Shown here one piece after another: positions 47,557-56,411 of a stretch of 64,000 nt of DNA (positions are counted from its first letter, which is position 1; every line of letters starts with the position of its first letter). Both the position numbers and the translations under genes were made by a program. Source of the DNA: Staphylococcus xylosus NJ (lineage in GTDB: Bacteria; Bacillota; Bacilli; Staphylococcales; Staphylococcaceae); NCBI RefSeq assembly GCF_000338275.1, contig NZ_ANMR01000019.1:97446-161445 (forward strand), given 5' to 3'. The notes below the pieces were generated by a model that had not been told where the DNA came from, searched no databases, and worked only from the letters and a program-made list of their open reading frames with translations.

Positions 47557-49086
47557 TTAGTGCCCTCCTTTGGATAAATATTTTTTTAAGTAATTAGGAT
47601 GACGTTCTACTGTTTCAATTTTTGCATCACCTAAACGTACGATCCACATATAAATAATTGAAAATGCTACCGATGAACGATGACGCGCTACCCACGTACT
47701 CATCAAACTACCAAATAATAAAATTAACGCAACAATTACGGTTGCTAGCATAGGTGGCTGGGCACTATGAAATGCGATAGTATGCAAAGCATCACTAAAG
47801 AAATGGTGAACGATATAATAGACCATGCCGACTACACTAAGTACTAATAAACCCATGATACGACCAAAATTCCCTTCACCAAAGGCAACTAGTTGTGTCC
47901 AAGATACGGATAATGACCATGCTAAAATAAGACCACTAACTAAACGATAACCTTGTTCTGGAGCGGATAACCAAAAGCCAAGACCAATCATAATTGCTAA
48001 ACCACGCCCTGCTAATATCCATAAGTAAGACATTCTTTCATTTGCACGACTCGGTACATTAAAATGTCGTACAGCCGAACCAGAGCGTAAAAAGAGTGTC
48101 GCTTTAAATAAACCATGTAATATTAGATGAATAATTGCAGGTATATAAGCACCTAACGCACATTGAATTAACATAAAGCCCATTTGCCCTATTGTTGAAC
48201 CCACTAACAACCGTTTATAGTCTACATGCACTAAACTAATACCTGCACCTATAAGTACAGAGGCGCTCGCAAAGCATAATAAAACAATTGTTGCGATGTC
48301 ACCATTAAATAATGGAGAAAAACGCGTAAGCATAATACCACCAGCATTCACAATGCCCGCGTGCATGATTGCAGACACAGGCGTTGGCGCTGCGACTGAT
48401 TCAATCAACCATCTTTGGAACGGCCATTGTGCTGCTGGAATCATAACCGCCAAGATTATTAACATATTAATGCCAAAACGTGTCCATGCATTGATTTGAT
48501 CAAGGTTAACATCGGTAAAAATACCTGTATAATCCCACTCTCCTGTTATAATTCCTAACCATATAACAGCTAGCAATAATGCGAGCCAACTTAAGAAAAA
48601 TAATTTTCCTGTAACAATTGCTGCTGCCCTTGTCACTCTCCAAGCACTCGTCAAACTAATCAGTAATGTTAGGCCAATTAATGTGAAACCCCAACTGACT
48701 ACCATAATACGGAGATCGCCTGTTAACCATGCCATAGATGCAAAACTTGTCGTTAAAGTAAATAACGTAAAGTATTTTCTATAGCTTCTATCTCCGGCCA
48801 AATAGCGTATACAATAACGTTGGATGATTAAACCAATAACTAATACGAAAAATGCCATCAACCAAGATAAAACATCTGAATACCATAAACCAATATTGGT
48901 GTTCTTTGGTGCTAAAATTAAGCCAACGAATGCTATCAATGGCGGTAGTGCTACTAAATAAATATGTATATGAACGTACGCTAGTGATATGCGCTTATTT
49001 AAAAATATAACTCCACTTATTACTGAAATGAATATCGCGACAAATAATAGAATGATTAGTAATGATAAATTAGACGATGTAAGCAT
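47557..49086 (-). CDS. mpsA: MpsA/DabB, NuoL-like membrane subunit
   Basis: I place the start at the ATG at 49086, which has GGAGGAGG ten bases upstream; the frame is open another 49 codons upstream without a signal. The 509-aa protein is a polytopic NADH-quinone oxidoreductase subunit 5/MrpA-type proton channel. The helix with APTPVSAIMHAGIVNAGGIML is the conserved Lys/His-bearing region of the family. It provides the ion path of the MpsAB inorganic carbon uptake system, which lets staphylococci grow in ambient air. Confidence 0.93.
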   Translation of the reverse strand: MLTSSNLSLLIILLFVAIFISVISGVIFLNKRISLAYVHIHIYLVALPPLIAFVGLILAPKNTNIGLWYSDVLSWLMAFFVLVIGLIIQRYCIRYLAGDRSYRKYFTLFTLTTSFASMAWLTGDLRIMVVSWGFTLIGLTLLISLTSAWRVTRAAAIVTGKLFFLSWLALLLAVIWLGIITGEWDYTGIFTDVNLDQINAWTRFGINMLIILAVMIPAAQWPFQRWLIESVAAPTPVSAIMHAGIVNAGGIMLTRFSPLFNGDIATIVLLCFASASVLIGAGISLVHVDYKRLLVGSTIGQMGFMLIQCALGAYIPAIIHLILHGLFKATLFLRSGSAVRHFNVPSRANERMSYLWILAGRGLAIMIGLGFWLSAPEQGYRLVSGLILAWSLSVSWTQLVAFGEGNFGRIMGLLVLSVVGMVYYIVHHFFSDALHTIAFHSAQPPMLATVIVALILLFGSLMSTWVARHRSSVAFSIIYMWIVRLGDAKIETVERHPNYLKKYLSKGGH

Positions 49087-49615
49087 ATCGCATCCTCCTC
49101 CGTTAGATATGATGACTGTAATCATAAAGTTAGCTTTCTCTAAAATATAGTTGTAAGACTCATTAAAAAAAGCCGACAATATATAATAAATCTTCGTCGA
49201 TTTATTAATATTATCGGCTTCATTACAACGCACTCTAATACTTTATGCAGTGATTTGTTTTGCTACCTATATATGTATATTGCTTTTAAATTTATAAATT
49301 AATTTAAATTATTTCACATATGTCGTATGATTTTCGCTTTCTATTTCAATTTGTTTACTTTTTCAATTTGCCAATATTTCTATTAACATCTTGCTAAAGC
49401 CCAAATAACCTAGTTTAAGCACACATCAATGACTATATTTATTTTTATTTAATATTACAAACATATACTTATTGTTCGTCATTGTCAAGAATCAGCAATC
49501 TTTGGACGGAGAATATTTCATTTAATTATACTTTTACCCCTTTTGTGTTATTCTGTACTAAACATATTATACAGTCACATTTATACTATTTAAATTTAAT
49601 TGGAGGATGCTTATT
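49087..49615. other. Divergent regulatory region of mpsA and the formamidase gene
   Basis: No protein gene is seen. The part nearest mpsA is its leader and contains the intrinsic terminator at 49162-49222. The rest is AT-rich and must hold the mpsA promoter (minus) and the formamidase promoter (plus). Confidence 0.6.
49162..49222 (-). terminator. Intrinsic terminator in the mpsA leader
   Basis: On the minus strand AAGCCGATAATATTAATAAATC pairs with GATTTATTATATATTGTCGGCTT around a 6-base loop, followed by a T run. It lies about 80 bases before the mpsA ribosome binding site. No minus-strand gene is upstream, so it would stop mpsA transcripts unless antitermination occurs, or end a short leader RNA. 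Confidence 0.75.
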
Positions 49616-50809
49616 ATGCCTAAAAAGTTATTCAATATTGATTTAAGTAAGAAAATGGACCAACAAGACCACCCTGGACACAATAGATGGCACCCAGATA
49701 TTCCCGCAGCCTTTTCCGTAGAAATTGGAGAATCATTTCGTATCGAATGCTTAGATTGGACAGACGGACAAATTTCCAATAATGATGATCCTAGCGATAT
49801 TAAAACTGTTAATTTAAACCGTGTTCATGTTTTAAGTGGACCTGTACATGTTAAAGGAGTAAAACCTGGTGATTTATTAGTTGTAGATATCCTTGATATT
49901 GGAACATTTTCAGAGCATGAGTGGGGGTTTAATGGGATTTTTGACAAAACAAATGGTGGAAGCTTTTTAGTAGACCATTATCCTAATGCTCAAAAATCTA
50001 TTTGGGACTTTAACGGTATTTATGCGACTAGTCGTCATATTCCAGGTGTGGAATTTGCCGGGATCATTCATCCTGGTTTAATCGGAGTAGCCCCATCGCA
50101 AAAAATGTTAGACGAATGGAATCAACGTGAACTTGCTCTTTATAATACGGATCCTAACCGCGAACCAGTGCTTGCAAATTTACCTGAAACTGATGCAGTT
50201 GTATTAGGTGACTTAAAAGGCAAAGATTTTGAACGCGTTGCAAAAGAAGGCGCTAGGACTGTTCCTCCGAGAGAAAATGGTGGGAACTGCGATATTAAAA
50301 ACTTATCAAAAGGCTCTCGTATTTACTTTCCTGTATTTGTAGATGGCGCAAAACTCTCTGTCGGTGATTTACACTTCTCTCAAGGCGACGGTGAAATCAC
50401 ATTTTGCGGTGGCATTGAGATGCCTGGTTGGATTGAATTACGTGTCAATGTCATAAAAAATGGTATGGATACATATCAAATAAAGAACAACCCCGCGTTT
50501 AAACCCGGCCCTGTAATGCCAAATTATACAGATTACATCGTTTTTGAAGGTATTTCAGTCAATGAATTTAATGGTAAACAAACCTATTTAGATGCTAACA
50601 CTGCTTATCGTAATGCTTGCTTAAATGCCATAGAATTCTTAAAAACAAGGGGCTTTACTGGTGAACAAGCTTATATGCTTCTAGGATCTGCCCCTGTACA
50701 AGGTACCGTTGCTGGTATCGTTGACGTTCCAAATGCTTGTTGTACCATTGCAATCCCCCGAGAAATTTTCAAAGGTGATATTTTACCAAAATTGGAGCCT
50801 GATGAATAA
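49616..50809 (+). CDS. fmdA: Formamidase/acetamidase family protein
   Basis: The start is the ATG at 49616, with TTGGAGG nine bases upstream; an ATG at 49607 sits on that site. The 397-aa product fits the FmdA/AmdA family, which hydrolyses formamide or short amides to ammonia and acid. Typical stretches are NLNRVHVLSGPVHVKGVKPG, PGVEFAGIIHPGLIGVAPS, FPVFVDGAKLSVGDLHFSQGDGE (shown in part) and the late ACCTIAIP. The next gene overlaps the stop codon and encodes FmdB, as in the classical formamidase operon. Confidence 0.9.
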   Translation: MPKKLFNIDLSKKMDQQDHPGHNRWHPDIPAAFSVEIGESFRIECLDWTDGQISNNDDPSDIKTVNLNRVHVLSGPVHVKGVKPGDLLVVDILDIGTFSEHEWGFNGIFDKTNGGSFLVDHYPNAQKSIWDFNGIYATSRHIPGVEFAGIIHPGLIGVAPSQKMLDEWNQRELALYNTDPNREPVLANLPETDAVVLGDLKGKDFERVAKEGARTVPPRENGGNCDIKNLSKGSRIYFPVFVDGAKLSVGDLHFSQGDGEITFCGGIEMPGWIELRVNVIKNGMDTYQIKNNPAFKPGPVMPNYTDYIVFEGISVNEFNGKQTYLDANTAYRNACLNAIEFLKTRGFTGEQAYMLLGSAPVQGTVAGIVDVPNACCTIAIPREIFKGDILPKLEPDE

Positions 50810-51075
50810 TGCCAAATTATACGTACAAATGTCCTAATTGCGATTCATTTACATTGCGTCAATCAATGAGCGAAAAACATGATTCAGCAACTTGTCCTAA
50901 TTGTGGCAACCATTCCAAACGCTTATATAAGACGTTTCAGACCTACGGAATGAATTCAAATTTAAAAAAACGCATCGAGCAAGGGCAAGAACCTAAAGTT
51001 GTTTCAAAAGATAAATTACCCGTACAAAAAAAGGTAAATAATAGAGACGCCCGCCCTTGGATGATAGGGCACTAA
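50809..51075 (+). CDS. fmdB: FmdB-type zinc ribbon protein
   Basis: An 88-aa protein with the FmdB zinc ribbon MPNYTYKCPNCDSF...CPNCG (two CPxC pairs about 25 residues apart) and a basic tail. FmdB was proposed as a regulator of the formamidase gene; the biochemical role is unproved. Its ATG overlaps the fmdA stop codon (TAATG), giving translational coupling. Confidence 0.88.
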   Translation: MPNYTYKCPNCDSFTLRQSMSEKHDSATCPNCGNHSKRLYKTFQTYGMNSNLKKRIEQGQEPKVVSKDKLPVQKKVNNRDARPWMIGH

Positions 51076-51097
51076 TATTCAAAAATCCCCCTTACTA

Positions 51098-51190
51098 TTG
51101 ATGTGCACCCCAAAAGTTGAACTAAAAATCTAACTTTTAGGGGTGTGTTTTTATGAGGAAACATTATAAATTTGAATTTGTTGAAAATGC
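51098..51190 (+). mobile_element. Left-end remnant of an IS3-type insertion sequence
   Basis: TGTGCACCCCAAAAGTTGAA is an IS3/IS150-like terminal repeat. It is followed at 51153 by an ATG with the first codons of an orfA-type transposase (MRKHYKFEF), after which the similarity stops and a stop codon comes within 20 codons. The rest of the element is absent. The terminal palindrome (ACCCCAAAAGTT/AACTTTTAGGGGT, then T-rich) may now serve as terminator for fmdAB. Confidence 0.6.
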
Positions 51191-51232
51191 GAATTCACTA
51201 CGCTTTATTTGATTCTTTTAAATCTATACCTA

Positions 51233-52594
51233 TTAAATAACAACGTCTAAAATCAAAATAAATCCTAATCCCAATACGGATAATACTGATTCCAACAACG
51301 TCCAAGTTAAAAATGTTTCTTTCATAGTTAAGCCAAAGTATTCTTTAAACATCCAAAATCCTGCGTCATTAACATGTGAAAAGAAGACACTCCCAGCTCC
51401 AATTGCAAGTACAATAAGAGAAATATTCACATCCATAGATTGTATTAATGGCAATACAATACCTACTGATGATAGCGCGGAAACGGTCGATGATCCTAAA
51501 GCTAATCTCAAAATTGCTGTCGCCAACCATGCCAATATAATTGGAGACATCTCAGTACCGTGGAAAATTTTAGATATTGTGTCACCTACGCCACCATCTA
51601 TAATAACTTGTTTGAAAACACCGCCTCCACCAATGATAAGCAATAACATAGCAATCGGTGTAATAGCGTTTGAAATAGTCGCCATAATTTGGTCAGTAGA
51701 TTTTTTTCTTCTTATTCCCATCGTATAAATCGCTATAAGAACAGCAATTAACATCGCAGTTGTTGATGAACCAATGAAATAAATAAAACCTTCAAAACCA
51801 CCGGCTTTACCATCCTCATGGCCTGTAATTAATTGAATAATTGTCGCCAACAACATTAAAATAATAGGGCTGAGTGCCGTTAATAAACTCAAACCAAAAC
51901 TAGGTCTATCTTTTACTGCTACTGGTTTCTCTGCGTCAACGCTCATCTGTTTACCTTCCCTAGCAAAAGCTGATGGCACGATTTTATATACAAATTTGGT
52001 AAAAAAAGCGCCCACAATCAATGCCAAAGGTAAACCTATGATAATACCATACATTAATACATGCCCAATATTAGCATTCAATGCTTGTGCTACCGCTACT
52101 GGTCCAGGGTGCGGTGGTAAAAAACCATGTGTAATGGCTATCGAAATAGTCATTGGAAGACCGACTTTAAGATTAGAAATATTCATTCGTTTGGCTAATG
52201 TAAACACAAGAGGGATAAGTAACACAAACGCAACTTCTAAAAATAGTGAAATGCCTATAATAAATGATGCAATTAACATCGCCCAATTCACATACTTTTC
52301 GCCAAAAGTTTCAATTAATTTGTCAGCTATTCGAGTTGCGCCACCACCATCTGATAGTAACTTACCTAAAATCGAACCCAAACCAAAAATGATTGCAATA
52401 CTACCAAGCGTATCCCCCATGCCTTTTTCTACTGTTTCACCGATGTTATCAATTGGAATACCTAAGATGACCCCCGTAAACATAGAAGTCACTATGAGTG
52501 ATATAAAAGTATTCAATTTGAACCCAATAATCAATATAAGTAAAACTATAACACCTATAACCACGCCAATAAGCGGCCAAATTTCTTCAAACAT
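51233..52594 (-). CDS. GntP-family sugar-acid permease
   Basis: A 453-aa transporter with about 12 helices, matching the gluconate permease family (GntP/GntT). Motifs include GFKLNTFISLI near the start, THGFLPPHPGPVAVA in the centre and the late FSHVNDAGFWMFKEYFGLT. These carriers import gluconate or related short sugar acids with protons. It is divergent from an isomerase and a reductase of the glycerate/tartronate semialdehyde type, which suggests a short sugar acid. GGGGGATAAGG precedes the ATG. A cre-like box lies 67 bases upstream. Confidence 0.9.
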   Translation of the reverse strand: MFEEIWPLIGVVIGVIVLLILIIGFKLNTFISLIVTSMFTGVILGIPIDNIGETVEKGMGDTLGSIAIIFGLGSILGKLLSDGGGATRIADKLIETFGEKYVNWAMLIASFIIGISLFLEVAFVLLIPLVFTLAKRMNISNLKVGLPMTISIAITHGFLPPHPGPVAVAQALNANIGHVLMYGIIIGLPLALIVGAFFTKFVYKIVPSAFAREGKQMSVDAEKPVAVKDRPSFGLSLLTALSPIILMLLATIIQLITGHEDGKAGGFEGFIYFIGSSTTAMLIAVLIAIYTMGIRRKKSTDQIMATISNAITPIAMLLLIIGGGGVFKQVIIDGGVGDTISKIFHGTEMSPIILAWLATAILRLALGSSTVSALSSVGIVLPLIQSMDVNISLIVLAIGAGSVFFSHVNDAGFWMFKEYFGLTMKETFLTWTLLESVLSVLGLGFILILDVVI

Positions 52595-52659
52595 CCTTAT
52601 CCCCCACTCTCTTTCACTAAATTAATATTTTATTTATGTTGTAAAGCGAAGCCTTCAAA

Positions 52660-52675
52660 AGTAAGCGCTTACATA
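52660..52675. promoter_or_regulatory. cre-like (CcpA) box in front of the GntP gene
   Basis: AAGTAAGCGCTTACAT matches the cre consensus WTGNNARCGNWWWCAW with one mismatch and is palindromic at its core. Its position upstream of gntP fits carbon catabolite control. A dedicated GntR-type operator cannot be excluded. Confidence 0.6.
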
Positions 52676-52796
52676 TATGTGCGATTTTAATATAGTTATT
52701 TTAAATTTTCAATTAATTTCATTTATTTATTTTTATTTTCGTTTGTTTTCACATTATTATTGACAAAAGTATTATAAATGATAGGGTTGAAATATA

Positions 52797-52812
52797 TTGT
52801 TAGCGTTTTCAA
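52797..52812 (+). promoter_or_regulatory. cre (CcpA) box in front of the isomerase gene
   Basis: TTGTTAGCGTTTTCAA fits all positions of WTGNNARCGNWWWCAW. It lies downstream of a TTGACA at 52760 and about 65 bases before the ATG, a typical place for CcpA repression. Confidence 0.65.
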
Positions 52813-52878
52813 AAATTATTTTATTTAACAAAAAACATATTTTTATTCAATATACAGTGACTTGTTAGGAGGAAAATA

Positions 52879-53703
52879 ATGACGATTAATTTTGGTTGTC
52901 AAGGCTCTACTTGGGTTTTAGACTATGATGAAAAAGCAGATAAAATGGATCAGGTGATACACGACATAGCAAATGCAGGACTTACTGGTGTAGACGTACA
53001 AATTAATTTGTTAGGAAAATATGAGAAATCACCACAACTTTTAAAAGAAGCTCTCGACAAAAATAATTTACAGTTAGCAGCATTAACAGTACCACACGCT
53101 TTTGTAGGCGGTCATGCATCTGATAGTGAAAAAGAGATAGATGATTACTTTTTCAATTATCTCAAGCATTTTCCTGGAGCAATTATGAATGTTCCATCAA
53201 GAAGTGGAAAAAATAGAGATAATTTATTACAAAGACAAAAAGAAATTATTACAGGTGCAAATGAACTCGCTAAACGTGCTTACGAAGAACATGGTATTAC
53301 AACTTCACTACACCCAATATCATATGAAACATCTTATTGGAAATTTGAAGAAGATTATAAAGTACTGTTCAACGGTCTAGACGGTGGTTACATGAGCTAT
53401 ACGCCTGATGCCGGACATATTGCTATGGGTGGTATGAACCCATCAAAAGTATTTGAAGATGCAATTTCACTTATTAAGCATGTGCACTATAAAGATGTTG
53501 CAAATCAATCAGAATGGAAAAACATGGGTGCAGGAGATATAGATTTTTCAAAATGTACACAAATTTTGAAAGATAATGACTACAACGGCTGGATAATGCT
53601 CGAAGATGAAATAGGAGAAGCACATGCAAACACTACCCAAGTGATTAAAGATCTTGGTAACTATGTTCAAAACCATCTTCAACCTATAATCGATGATAAA
53701 TAG
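52879..53703 (+). CDS. Hydroxypyruvate isomerase-like TIM-barrel protein
   Basis: A 274-aa member of the xylose isomerase-like/AP endonuclease 2 TIM-barrel family. HPISYETSYWK, SYTPDAGHIAMGG and VHYKDV carry the His, Glu and Asp residues that bind metal, and MLEDEIG forms the last strand. Related enzymes (Hyi, OtnI) interconvert hydroxypyruvate with tartronate semialdehyde or act on 2-oxo-tetronates. The next gene encodes a matching reductase, so hydroxypyruvate isomerase is the better guess. AGGAGG precedes the ATG. Confidence 0.8.
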   Translation: MTINFGCQGSTWVLDYDEKADKMDQVIHDIANAGLTGVDVQINLLGKYEKSPQLLKEALDKNNLQLAALTVPHAFVGGHASDSEKEIDDYFFNYLKHFPGAIMNVPSRSGKNRDNLLQRQKEIITGANELAKRAYEEHGITTSLHPISYETSYWKFEEDYKVLFNGLDGGYMSYTPDAGHIAMGGMNPSKVFEDAISLIKHVHYKDVANQSEWKNMGAGDIDFSKCTQILKDNDYNGWIMLEDEIGEAHANTTQVIKDLGNYVQNHLQPIIDDK

Positions 53704-53791
53704 TAGAAAAATTTTTTAATAATGATAATGTTCATCACGCTATTATCAGTTAAATTAATTGCTAAAATTTATGTATATGGAGGTAATAATT

Positions 53792-54670
53792 ATGAAAGTT
53801 GGATTTATTGGCTTGGGTATTATGGGAAAACCTATGGCACTTCACGTTATTAAAAGTGGCTATGAAACATATATTTTTGATTTAAATACAAATGCAGTTG
53901 ATGAGTTAAAAGCGTTAGGTGGAAATGCCTGTTGCTCAAATAGTGAAGTGGCTGAAAATTGCGATGTTATTATAACAATGCTTCCTACATCTAAACATGT
54001 CACACAAGTTTTATTTTCTGAGGAAGGCCTTGCGAATAATTGTAAGCCAGGAACAATTGTGATAGACATGAGTTCTGTTTCAACTGAAGATTCCAGAGCA
54101 TTCGCAGCTAAGTTGAAACCATTTAATATTCAATTTATGGATGCTCCTGTTAGTGGCGGAGAACCAATGGCACTTGAAGGACGACTGTCCATTATGGTTG
54201 GTGGAGAAGAACATGATTTCGAAAAAGTTCTCCCTTTATTTCAAACAATGGGAGAAAATATAGTTCATTTTGGAGAAAGCGGTACTGGTTCAGCAGCTAA
54301 ATTGGCAAATCAAATTATTGTCAGTATTAATTTAGCAGGTTTATCAGAAGCTTGTGTTTATGCTAGTAAATCAGGAATAGATTTGAACAAACTCTTTGAA
54401 GCAATTAGTGGTGGATTAGCTGGCAGTGCTGTAATGGATGCTAAGATGCCATCTATCATAGAAAGAAATTTTGAACCTGGTGGAAAAATTGAAACAAATT
54501 TTAAAGACTTAGGTAATATCCAACACTCTGCCAACGCTTTAGGAGTACCACTTCCTGTTACAAATATTGTTAAAGAAATTTTCAGTTCAGAAGTAGCTAA
54601 TGGTAATAGTAAAAAAGACCACTCCTATATTATTAATTTTTTCGAAAAAATGGCTAACCATCGCGTATAG
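53792..54670 (+). CDS. 2-hydroxy-3-oxopropionate (tartronate semialdehyde) reductase-like protein
   Basis: I set the start at the ATG at 53792, with GGAGG eight bases upstream; an earlier in-frame ATG at 53759 has none. The 292-aa beta-hydroxyacid dehydrogenase has the NAD(P) loop GFIGLGIMGKPMA, the substrate motif DAPVSGGEPMAL and the catalytic Lys in AAKLANQI. The family reduces tartronate semialdehyde to glycerate, or oxidises 3-hydroxyisobutyrate or threonate analogues. With the preceding isomerase and the divergent GntP permease it forms a small sugar-acid pathway. A glycerate kinase is not in the window. Confidence 0.85.
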   Translation: MKVGFIGLGIMGKPMALHVIKSGYETYIFDLNTNAVDELKALGGNACCSNSEVAENCDVIITMLPTSKHVTQVLFSEEGLANNCKPGTIVIDMSSVSTEDSRAFAAKLKPFNIQFMDAPVSGGEPMALEGRLSIMVGGEEHDFEKVLPLFQTMGENIVHFGESGTGSAAKLANQIIVSINLAGLSEACVYASKSGIDLNKLFEAISGGLAGSAVMDAKMPSIIERNFEPGGKIETNFKDLGNIQHSANALGVPLPVTNIVKEIFSSEVANGNSKKDHSYIINFFEKMANHRV

Positions 54671-54741
54671 AATAACGTAACCTGAATTTTGGAGAGATGC
54701 TTTAAATTTCAATCAAGTCAACTACTACCTATATAATGATT

Positions 54742-54777
54742 AATGTTGAGACAATTAATTTGCCTCAACTTTTTTTA
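54742..54777 (+). terminator. Terminator after the reductase gene
   Basis: GTTGAGACAAATT-type stem: GTTGAG and CTCAAC close a hairpin followed by seven T. Confidence 0.8.
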
Positions 54778-54887
54778 TCTCTATTTTATATAAACCTACT
54801 AATACTCAAAATGTGTTTTCCAGTTTATTTTCAGATTATTACTTCAACACAGTATCCACACATTAATGCACCATTTTGACTAAAAAA

Positions 54888-54929
54888 ACCCTACAAAGTT
54901 CTCAATGTTAATTGATTACTTTGCAGGGA
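54888..54929 (-). terminator. Terminator of the small peptide gene
   Basis: On the minus strand CCCTGCAAAGT pairs with ACTTTGTAGGG around a loop of about 20 bases and is followed by seven T. The only minus-strand coding sequence ahead of it is the 23-codon gene at 55011-55082. Confidence 0.82.
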
Positions 54930-55010
54930 CATATCCATAATTCAAGTTAGGTTTCTTAGCAAATCAATTATTCTTTATTGATTTTAAGTATAAATATCCA
55001 CTATTAAAAA

Positions 55011-55082
55011 TTACTTTTTAAGTGAAAATAAATAATCTAAGATCTTTTCCAATAAGTCTGATGCAGTATCTGTATCTGGCAT
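55011..55082 (-). CDS. 23-residue amphipathic peptide (PSM/delta-toxin-like in appearance)
   Basis: GGGAGTGA stands six bases before an ATG that opens 23 codons: an acidic N-terminus (MPDTDTASD), then an amphipathic helix (LLEKILDYLFSLKK). Hydrophobic residues fall at 7, 10, 11, 14, 15, 18 and 21, one face of a helix, and the end is Lys-Lys, as in delta-toxin. A consensus promoter lies upstream and a strong terminator downstream. Size, helix pattern and solitary gene recall phenol-soluble modulins, but the sequence is not one that I recognise and it is net acidic. It could also be a leader peptide or part of a regulatory RNA. Confidence 0.6.
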   Translation of the reverse strand: MPDTDTASDLLEKILDYLFSLKK

Positions 55083-55141
55083 GAAAATCACTCCCAACTA
55101 TTGTAACGTTATGTTAGCGTTTACTCACACGCTTATAAGTT

Positions 55142-55170
55142 ATTATAATAGTAAATTTTAACTTATACAA
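55142..55170 (-). promoter_or_regulatory. Sigma-A promoter of the small peptide gene
   Basis: On the minus strand TTGTAT and a perfect TATAAT are 17 bases apart. The start near 55135 gives a leader of about 50 bases. The leader includes AGTAAACGCTAACATA, which resembles a cre box with two mismatches. Confidence 0.65.
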
Positions 55171-55370
55171 ATTTTTTATATAAAAATTACTTAATATTTA
55201 TAATTATATAAGCAATCGGACATATTATATAATTATAAATTTCATGCAATGTATAACTTATCTGTATAGTAATAGCCACCTATTTCAGAACTTTGTCTAA
55301 AACAAATGGCTACTATAATATACTTTAAAAATTTTTAAAGCACGTTAGATATTCATTAATTGCAAGTTAA

Positions 55371-56411
55371 TTACATTGTACTTGTATCGATAACAAAGCG
55401 ATATTTAACATCAGATGCTAAAACTCTTTCATAAGCTTCATCTATTTGATCAGCTGAAATCATTTCAATTTGAGGTTTGATATTATGTTTAGAGCAGAAA
55501 TCTAACATCTCTTGTGTTTCACGTATACCTCCTATAGCTGATCCAGCAAATGATCTACGGTGACCAATTAAATTTGCAACTCTTAATGAGATTGGTTCCG
55601 CTGGTGCCCCGACGTTAACAATTGTACCGTCTAATGTAAGCAATTTAAGGTAATTGTCTAATTGCAAGTTTGCACTTACTGTATTGATAATTAAGTCAAA
55701 AGTTTTTGGCAGTTGCTCAAATGTAGATTCATCACTTGTTGCGTAGTAATGTGTTGCACCTAATTTCAAACCATCTTCTTTTTTATTTAACGTTTGTGAT
55801 AATACAGTAACTTCTGCGCCCATAGCATTTGCAATTTGAACAGCCATGTGTCCTAAACCGCCCATACCGATGATTGCTACTTTTTTACCTTCACTTGCTT
55901 TCCAATGATTCAAAGGTGAATAAGTAGTAATACCCGCACAAAGTAATGGAGCTGCAGCGTCTAAACCAATATTATCAGGAATACGTAATACAAAATCTTC
56001 ATGTACTACAATATGTGTTGAATAACCGCCTTGTGTCGGTTCACCATATCTATCCGTACCTGCGTATGTGCCAACCATTCCTTTTAGACAATATTGTTCT
56101 TCGCCGTTTTGACAATTTTCACATTCGCCACAAGAATCAACCATGCAACCAACACCGACACGATCATCTACTTCGTATTTATTCACTTCTGCCCCAACTT
56201 CTTTAACAATACCTGCAATTTCATGGCCTGGCACTAGTGGATAGTGAACTGGCCCCCACTCACCATGTGCAGTATGAATATCAGAATGACATATACCTGC
56301 GTATTTAATCTCAATTAATACATCATGTGTATCAAGATCACGTCTTTTAATTTCTGTAGCATGAAAATTCGAATCCGGCCCGTTAACCGCTCTAGCTTTA
56401 GCATTAACCAT
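55371..56411 (-). CDS. Zinc-dependent NAD(P) alcohol dehydrogenase
   Basis: A 346-aa medium-chain dehydrogenase of the YahK/cinnamyl alcohol dehydrogenase type. [14 protein letters not shown] and PGHEIAGIV hold the catalytic zinc ligands. [15 protein letters not shown] holds the four cysteines of the structural zinc. [13 protein letters not shown] is the Rossmann loop. It reduces aldehydes or oxidises primary alcohols in the cytoplasm. GGAGG precedes the ATG. It is single. Its broad substrate range means no pathway can be assigned; a link to the NRPS aldehyde product would be pure speculation. Confidence 0.9.
   Translation of the reverse strand: MVNAKARAVNGPDSNFHATEIKRRDLDTHDVLIEIKYAGICHSDIHTAHGEWGPVHYPLVPGHEIAGIVKEVGAEVNKYEVDDRVGVGCMVDSCGECENCQNGEEQYCLKGMVGTYAGTDRYGEPTQGGYSTHIVVHEDFVLRIPDNIGLDAAAPLLCAGITTYSPLNHWKASEGKKVAIIGMGGLGHMAVQIANAMGAEVTVLSQTLNKKEDGLKLGATHYYATSDESTFEQLPKTFDLIINTVSANLQLDNYLKLLTLDGTIVNVGAPAEPISLRVANLIGHRRSFAGSAIGGIRETQEMLDFCSKHNIKPQIEMISADQIDEAYERVLASDVKYRFVIDTSTM

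Larger units (their letters stand above)
54671..55370. other. 700-base intergenic region holding a hidden small-peptide gene
   Basis: It contains the terminator of the reductase gene (54742-54777) and, on the minus strand, a complete small transcription unit: promoter 55142-55170, a 23-codon gene 55011-55082, and a terminator 54888-54929. The part to the right of 55171 is AT-rich and shows nothing else. Confidence 0.65.
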
